In this document: piece after piece, positions 59,482 through 64,000 of the stretch
How the letters are laid out: the number at the start of each line of letters is the position of its first letter
How positions within the stretch are numbered: the first letter of the stretch is position 1
Source: Aestuariivirga sp.
GTDB taxonomy: Bacteria; Pseudomonadota; Alphaproteobacteria; Rhizobiales; Aestuariivirgaceae
Direction: 5' to 3'
DNA: 64,000 nucleotides
Assembly (NCBI RefSeq): GCF_020252395.1
Contig: NZ_JADCDB010000024.1
Location: 1-64,000 of the forward strand
The notes under the pieces: model-generated
What the model was told of the DNA's origin: nothing
Database searches by the model: none
The model's input: only the letters and a program-made list of their open reading frames with translations
Program-made: the position numbers and the translations under genes

Positions 59482-60735
59482 TCAGGGCGGTGACGATGCA
59501 TGCACGGTTGACTTCGAAGGCCAGCGGGGAGCAAGAACCGCGGCGAGGCTGAGCAATGCCGGGTAAACGAGGTTCGATCCCTGCCAAAAACACAGCACGG
59601 CGACGAGCACGACGGCAGCCGCCGCAAGAAGGCGAGGTCCCGTGCCGGGCATCAGGCGGAACAGGGCCGCCCCGGCAATGCCATAGAGAATGAAGAAATT
59701 CTGTCCGGCTAAGGCTAACATGCGATCAAGGCCGAAATGCCAGATTTGGTCAGCCAAGAGCACGCACAGCAAGGTCGCAACCGTCGCCAGCGCGGCTCGA
59801 ACAGGTCTGCCATTCGATGTCCCAGCGAACCAACCCGGACATTGTCCTGACCGCGCGAGACTGAAGACAAGCCGGGAGACGCCCCATACCGCGCCTGTGA
59901 GATTGGCGAAGACGATCAGACACGCTGTAAGGCCCACAGCGCTCGGCCCCATTGGCCCAAGCACCGGCCCCACGACGCTTACGAAGGGTACTTCATAAAT
60001 CCCTTCGAGGTCGAATCGGCTGGCGGTAAACGCTGCTCCTCCATAGAGAGCGCACACCAGCAGAAATGAGCCAACCATCGCCTTCGGGAAGTCGGCTGCG
60101 GGGTTGCGGAACTCCTCCGCAATCCCTGCTCCGATTTCCCAGCCGGTAAAGGCGAAAAAGATCATCATGAACGGGGCGAAGGCGACCGTGATCGGATCCG
60201 AAATCCGATCAACCGCGGACCTGGCGGGTGGCGCCGTCACGATTCCTATGACGATCAGCACGGCGACCACCAGAACAGTCGCGGAGGCCAGACCTGTCAT
60301 TACGCGTGCCGCCCCGTCACCGGGAAGGAGATGCGGCACAAGAGCGAGCGTCACCAAGGCAATAGCATAGAGCGACGCAGAGCCTGGCAAGACTTGAGCC
60401 ATATAATGCCCGCCCACGAGAGCGATAGACGGCAGACCGAAGGCAACCGCGCCCAGCAGCAGAAAGGCTGCGACGCGTTGCGCCGCGGGTCCAAAAGCCT
60501 TCTCGGCATAAGAGGCGATGCCGCCAGCGTCGGGATATTGGCGGCCGAGGAGAACAAAGACAAGAACGAGCGGCGTCGCGGCGATGGCGCAAATGGCCCA
60601 GGCGATGGGCGCTTGAGGCCCCGCCACCTTCTGGGCCAGGCCGGGAAGTGTCAGGAGCCCAGCGCCCACGACAATGTTGAGAAGAATGGCGGTGCCCCGG
60701 GTCGCAGTCAGCGTGCGCCCAAGAGCCTCACCCAT
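59482..60735 (-). CDS. APC-superfamily amino acid permease
   Basis: Protein of 417 aa from the ATG at 60735, which overlaps the stop of the upstream gene by 8 bp. The in-frame extension upstream is rejected. Twelve membrane helices. ILLNIVVGAGLLTLPGLAQK is the first helix with the substrate-binding Gly-rich break. Later, FAFTGWEIGAGIAEEFRNP is the helix 6 break with the Glu-rich loop common in AAT/APC members. No substrate can be assigned. With the YqcI-like gene and the Lrp regulator it makes a small amino-acid-related unit. Confidence 0.85.
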   Translation of the reverse strand: MGEALGRTLTATRGTAILLNIVVGAGLLTLPGLAQKVAGPQAPIAWAICAIAATPLVLVFVLLGRQYPDAGGIASYAEKAFGPAAQRVAAFLLLGAVAFGLPSIALVGGHYMAQVLPGSASLYAIALVTLALVPHLLPGDGAARVMTGLASATVLVVAVLIVIGIVTAPPARSAVDRISDPITVAFAPFMMIFFAFTGWEIGAGIAEEFRNPAADFPKAMVGSFLLVCALYGGAAFTASRFDLEGIYEVPFVSVVGPVLGPMGPSAVGLTACLIVFANLTGAVWGVSRLVFSLARSGQCPGWFAGTSNGRPVRAALATVATLLCVLLADQIWHFGLDRMLALAGQNFFILYGIAGAALFRLMPGTGPRLLAAAAVVLVAVLCFWQGSNLVYPALLSLAAVLAPRWPSKSTVHASSPP

Positions 60736-61474
60736 TGTGCGAAACCTGCTGGCCCGATGCCGCCGGTATGGCGTTTGGCTGTTCTGTGTCTTCAAGAGCA
60801 GCATCTCTCCGCATCTTGAAGGGGCAACGGTCCGTCCTTGGTTCATTGGACTCCATCAGGCCGTATTGCCGCCATTCGATCTCGCCCGCCTCATAACTCC
60901 CAAGCGCCGGGCTGTGCGCCAATCCGTCATAGGCCTCAATTCGCTCGCGGATCCGCTGGCGTATCTTCCAGCCCGCCGGCGTATCTCCCGCCACCTTATC
61001 AAAGCGCTCCCGCGGATTGATCACGAGTGTGAGGGCCGGCCCCAGGTTCCGGCTGCGCCGCCGGCGATGGGCGGGATTGCTGATGTTGACGAAAATCTGC
61101 ACGCCTAAGAAACACATGGTCCAGTGCGGCGTGTGAGGATCTTTGGCAACCGTGCCGGGCCACGGCGCCGGATCGACATCATGCCAGAATTGAAGCACGC
61201 TCCACGCGATCTGGTGATAGCTGGCAACGCTCGGCGCAGCTACGCGTTCGGGATGGAACACCATGACAAGGGGCTCCGCCGTAGCCGGAGAACCATCCCA
61301 GCTTGCGGCACGCTCAAGATACTCAGCGAGATCAGATGCAGACTTCATGAAGGACGCCTTGCTAAGATCATCTACAAAGGAGAAAACAAGACGCTCGGTG
61401 CGGCTTGCGTGCTGAGCAAACAGGCAGGGAAACTGGCCTGTTCGGGTAATATGTTCGACTATAGAAGATGCCAC
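60728..61474 (-). CDS. YqcI/YcgG family protein
   Basis: Protein of 248 aa, GTG start at 61474 (an in-frame TAG lies 12 bases upstream). GQFPCLFAQHASRTERLVFS, VMVFHPERVAAPSVASYHQI, WTMCFLGVQIFVNISNPAH, RRRRSRNLGPALTLVINPRE and RIRERIEAYDGLAHSPALGSY match the family's conserved blocks. Biochemical role unknown; members are often next to amino-acid permeases and regulators. Not predicted to be secreted. Stop overlaps the permease start. Divergent from the Lrp-type regulator, with 193 bp between. Confidence 0.75.
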   Translation of the reverse strand: MASSIVEHITRTGQFPCLFAQHASRTERLVFSFVDDLSKASFMKSASDLAEYLERAASWDGSPATAEPLVMVFHPERVAAPSVASYHQIAWSVLQFWHDVDPAPWPGTVAKDPHTPHWTMCFLGVQIFVNISNPAHRRRRSRNLGPALTLVINPRERFDKVAGDTPAGWKIRQRIRERIEAYDGLAHSPALGSYEAGEIEWRQYGLMESNEPRTDRCPFKMRRDAALEDTEQPNAIPAASGQQVSHNG

Positions 61475-61623
61475 GTCCTTCCGCTACGGAAGATTTGGCA
61501 TGATCGCGTCAGCCATTTCAAGCTGATCTTGCATGATTAGCATCGGAAAGCTCCTTATCCGCCGGAATAAAAGGCTTCACGAGCCAGGAATTTCGGAGCA
61601 TCATTTAGACGGCGAGACCTTGA

Positions 61624-61637
61624 CCAATTCTGATTGG
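61624..61637. promoter_or_regulatory. Palindrome between YqcI-like and Lrp-like genes, candidate operator
   Basis: CCAATTCTGATTGG: 5-bp half-sites CCAAT and ATTGG around TCTG, 31 bases ahead of the ATG of the Lrp-type regulator. Divergent Lrp/AsnC regulators usually bind such palindromes to control themselves and the neighbouring transport genes. Only the sequence symmetry and position support it. Confidence 0.4.
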
Positions 61638-61667
61638 CCAAAAACGAGATGTTCGCGAGCCACTGTC

Positions 61668-62168
61668 ATGCAGGATGAACCCGCGCCGATACGTCCCTTC
61701 AGGCTGAACGCCAATGACCGGGCCATTCTGGCCCTGCTGGAGGAAGACGCCAAACGAACAACCACCGAGATTGCGTCGATTCTCGGAATCTCACGCACGA
61801 CGGTCAAGAACCGCATCGACCGCATGCGGGATCACGGCGTGATCAAGCGTTACACGATTGAGCTCGAAAACCCATCCGCTGAGGAAGGGCGTCCGTCAAC
61901 GGCGTTCTTCGTTGTGCAATTGAAGCGTCCGATCTGCCGGATTGTCTACCAGTCCATCCGTGGCTGGCCCGAGCTGCTGCAAGCGTGGTCCGTGACCGGG
62001 GAAACAGACTTCCTGGTGCTCGTCCGCACCACGGACAGTGAGCGGATCGAGCACCTGCGGGAACGTCTCATTCGCCACCCGGAGGTGCGCAACGTGACCA
62101 GACAATTGGTCTTGCAGGATTGGGTCCGCCGAGTTCAACCTTCGGCGGATTCCATGGTCGCGCCATAG
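61668..62168 (+). CDS. Lrp/AsnC-family transcriptional regulator
   Basis: Protein of 166 aa from the ATG at 61668. Earlier in-frame ATGs give residues without family character. The helix-turn-helix is NDRAILALLEEDAKRTTTEI with ILGISRTTVKNRIDRMRDHG. The C-terminal RAM domain has SVTGETDFLVLVRTTD and VRNVTRQLVLQDW. Expected octamer or dimer sensing an amino acid. Divergent from the YqcI-permease pair, which it probably controls. No effector can be named. Confidence 0.88.
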   Translation: MQDEPAPIRPFRLNANDRAILALLEEDAKRTTTEIASILGISRTTVKNRIDRMRDHGVIKRYTIELENPSAEEGRPSTAFFVVQLKRPICRIVYQSIRGWPELLQAWSVTGETDFLVLVRTTDSERIEHLRERLIRHPEVRNVTRQLVLQDWVRRVQPSADSMVAP

Positions 62169-62198
62169 ACTGACGGCGTGACGTGACGACGGTGGCGG

Positions 62199-63074
62199 TC
62201 AGCGCGTCGGCACCGGCGTTTCGCCCCTGTAGTCGTAGAAGCCGCGGTTGGTCTTGCGGCCGAGCCAGCCGGCTTCGACGTATTTGACCAGCAGCGGGCA
62301 GGGGCGGTATTTCGAATCCGCCAACCCGTCGTGCAGCACCTGCATCACGGAGAGGCAGGTGTCGAGGCCGATGAAATCGGCAAGTTCCAGCGGACCCATG
62401 GGGTGGCGCGCGCCGAGCTTCATGGCGGTGTCGATGGCTTCCACGCCGCCCACGCCTTCATAGAGCGTATAGATCGCCTCGTTGATCATCGGCAGCAGGA
62501 TGCGGTTGACGATGAAGGCGGGGAAGTCCTCGGAGACCGCGATGGTCTTCTTGAGCGAGGACGCGAATTCCTTGGCGACCGCGAAGGTTTGCTCGTCCGT
62601 GGCGATGCCGCGGATGAGCTCCACGAGCTCCATCACCGGCACGGGGTTCATGAAGTGGATGCCCATGAACTTTTCCGGGCGGTCGGTCGCTGCGGCAAGG
62701 CGCGTGATCGAGATCGAGGAGGTGTTGGAGCCGACGAGGCACTCAGGCTTCAGATGTGGGCAGAGCGCGGTGTAAATCTTGCGTTTGACCTGCTCGTCCT
62801 CGACAGCACTTTCGATGACGAGGTCATAGTCGCCGAAACCTTCATAGCCGTGCACCGGCTTGATTCGGGAGAGGGCAGCATCACGGCCGGCCTCCGACAG
62901 TTTGCCGGAGCGGACGCGCCGGGCGAGGTTGCCGTTGATCGTGGCGAGGCCGGCCTCGATCCGTTCCTTGCTGACGTCATAGAGACCCACGTCATAGCCC
63001 GCCAGCGCGCAGACATGCGCAATGCCGTTTCCCATCTGACCGGCGCCGATGACGCCGACTTTCCTGATCTGCAT
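62199..63074 (-). CDS. hbd: 3-hydroxybutyryl-CoA dehydrogenase
   Basis: Protein of 291 aa, NAD(P)-dependent, oxidising 3-hydroxybutyryl-CoA or the reverse. GVIGAGQMGNGIAHVCALAG is the Rossmann loop; VIESAVEDEQVKRKIY, SNTSSISITRLAAATDRPEKF, GIHFMNPVPVMELVELIRG (catalytic His-Asn region) and FIVNRILLPMINEAI follow, with HPMGPLELADFIGLDTCLSV near the end. Usual length (280-295). Located 230 bp after etfA, as in many alphaproteobacteria, linking it to beta-oxidation or polyhydroxybutyrate metabolism. Confidence 0.95.
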   Translation of the reverse strand: MQIRKVGVIGAGQMGNGIAHVCALAGYDVGLYDVSKERIEAGLATINGNLARRVRSGKLSEAGRDAALSRIKPVHGYEGFGDYDLVIESAVEDEQVKRKIYTALCPHLKPECLVGSNTSSISITRLAAATDRPEKFMGIHFMNPVPVMELVELIRGIATDEQTFAVAKEFASSLKKTIAVSEDFPAFIVNRILLPMINEAIYTLYEGVGGVEAIDTAMKLGARHPMGPLELADFIGLDTCLSVMQVLHDGLADSKYRPCPLLVKYVEAGWLGRKTNRGFYDYRGETPVPTR

Positions 63075-63253
63075 GATATCAAAGTGCCTGAATTCAACTG
63101 CCTCTGGAGCCTATATCGCGCCTGTTTGCAGGGCAAGAGCGTTTCGCATCTGCAGCAATAGCACTTTAGATTGGACTTCGCGGCGCCCTGCACGGATGAG
63201 CGGCACATTGATGGTTTCACATCAGGAAATGAGCGGCTTCTTTTCGTCCGTGT

Positions 63254-63282
63254 AAAGAAAAAGGGCGGCCAAGGCCACCCTT
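63254..63282 (-). terminator. Rho-independent terminator after etfA
   Basis: On the minus strand AAGGGTGGCC and GGCCGCCCTT form a 10-bp stem (one G-T pair) with a tight loop, followed by TTTCTTT. It lies about 22 bp past the etfA stop, so etfA transcripts end before hbd. Confidence 0.8.
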
Positions 63283-63304
63283 AACTCACCTTGATGTGAA
63301 GCGA

Positions 63305-64000
63305 TCACCTGCCCAGCTTGGCGAGTTCCGCGTCGAGTTCCGGGACCGCAGCGAAAAGGTCGGCCACCAGGCCGTAGTCCGCCACCTGAAAGATCGGCGC
63401 CTCTTCGTCCTTGTTGATGGCGACGATGATCTTCGAGTCCTTCATGCCGGCCAGATGCTGGATGGCGCCCGAGATGCCGACCGCAATATAGAGGTCGGGG
63501 GCGACCACCTTGCCGGTCTGGCCGACCTGATAGTCGTTTGGCACATAGCCCGCGTCGACCGCGGCGCGCGAGGCGCCCACGGCGGCGTTGAGCTTGGAGG
63601 CCACCGATTCCAGCAGCGTGAAGTTATCGCCGTTCTGCATGCCGCGGCCACCGGAGACGACAATCCTGGCCGAGGTGAGCTCCGGGCGGTCCGACTTCGA
63701 CAGGTTCTCGCCCTGGTAGGAGGAGAGGCCCGGATCGGCGGCAGCATCCATCTTGACGACGTCCGCCGAACCACCCTCACCCGCAGCCGGGAAGGAGGCG
63801 GTGCGCACGGTGATGACCTTCTTGGGGTCGGTCGACTGCACGGTCTGCACCGCGTTGCCGGCATAGATCAGGCGCACGAAGGTATCGGGCGATTTCACCT
63901 CCGAGATGTCGGACACCTGCATCACGTCAAGCAGGGCTGCAACGCGCGGCATGAAGTTCTTGCCATTGCCGGTGGCGGGCGAGACGATGTGGTCATAGGC
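63305..64000 (-). CDS. etfA: Electron transfer flavoprotein alpha subunit (partial, runs off right edge)
   Basis: The 232 residues shown are the C-terminal part of an ~310-aa protein; the frame continues through the window edge (upstream codons read [10 protein letters not shown] before MPRVAAL). FAD-binding signature: [37 protein letters not shown] and [20 protein letters not shown], then [14 protein letters not shown]. EtfAB passes electrons from acyl-CoA dehydrogenases to ETF-ubiquinone oxidoreductase. etfB is expected beyond the edge. A terminator follows the stop. Confidence 0.95.
   Translation of the reverse strand, partial: AYDHIVSPATGNGKNFMPRVAALLDVMQVSDISEVKSPDTFVRLIYAGNAVQTVQSTDPKKVITVRTASFPAAGEGGSADVVKMDAAADPGLSSYQGENLSKSDRPELTSARIVVSGGRGMQNGDNFTLLESVASKLNAAVGASRAAVDAGYVPNDYQVGQTGKVVAPDLYIAVGISGAIQHLAGMKDSKIIVAINKDEEAPIFQVADYGLVADLFAAVPELDAELAKLGR

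Overview
The window looks like one stretch of an alphaproteobacterial chromosome, most likely Hyphomicrobiales (Rhizobiales). It is GC-rich and tightly packed, with many ATGA/GTGA/TGATG gene overlaps. The right half carries a gene order typical of that group (glnK-amtB, ftsK, lolA, xthA, cenR-like regulator, leuS-lptE-holA, DUF4175/TIGR02302-lysA-lptM-argH / tlpA, etfA-hbd). The intergenic palindromic mosaic repeats are also of the kind found in rhizobial genomes. No species can be named from sequence alone.

Left region (about 0.1-31.5 kb) is a surface-glycan and lipid region. It starts with three large TPR proteins that end in family-9-like glycosyltransferase domains. Interleaved with them are four small sulfotransferase-like proteins and a GT8-like transferase (0.1-9.9 kb). 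Then come a CCC1/VIT-like membrane protein, a Ca2+/H+ antiporter, a GT2-like enzyme and PgpA (10-13.3 kb). An operon of FGGY sugar kinase, CDP-alcohol phosphotransferase and DUF4833 follows (13.3-15.9 kb). Next are a Stealth-family phosphotransferase, a GT4 enzyme, a PhyH dioxygenase, a LicC/PntC-like cytidylyltransferase and a SyrD-type ABC exporter (16-21.5 kb). The most striking part is 21.7-31.5 kb. It holds a protein with a GINT1-like domain, inositol-3-phosphate synthase, a 3-ketosphinganine-reductase-like SDR and a divergent CdsA. Opposing these is an acyl-chain operon (PlsC-like, ACP, KAS, two hotdog proteins), followed by a GT32 enzyme of the family that contains inositol-phosphoceramide mannosyltransferases and then a GT2. 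Read together, these suggest a bacterial inositol-containing, possibly sphingoid, glycolipid pathway.

The boundary (31.5-32.6 kb) holds a decayed IS3-family element with recognisable inverted repeats and a tRNA-Gly(GCC) whose 3' end faces the left region.

Right region (32.6-64 kb) is mainly core housekeeping: ProX, thioredoxin-TPR protein, LON-domain protein, Trm112, DUF971, UbiH, GlnK/AmtB behind a near-consensus sigma-54 promoter, FtsK, LolA, a frameshifted 2H phosphoesterase, HAD hydrolase, exonuclease III, cNMP-binding protein, CenR-like regulator, YkuD protein, YggS, LeuS, LptE, HolA, DUF4175 protein, LysA, LptM, ArgH and TlpA. A small accessory patch at 58.5-62.2 kb (XRE regulator, APC permease, YqcI/YcgG protein, Lrp regulator) separates tlpA from hbd and etfA, the latter running off the right edge. 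Two families of palindromic intergenic repeats are scattered through the window.
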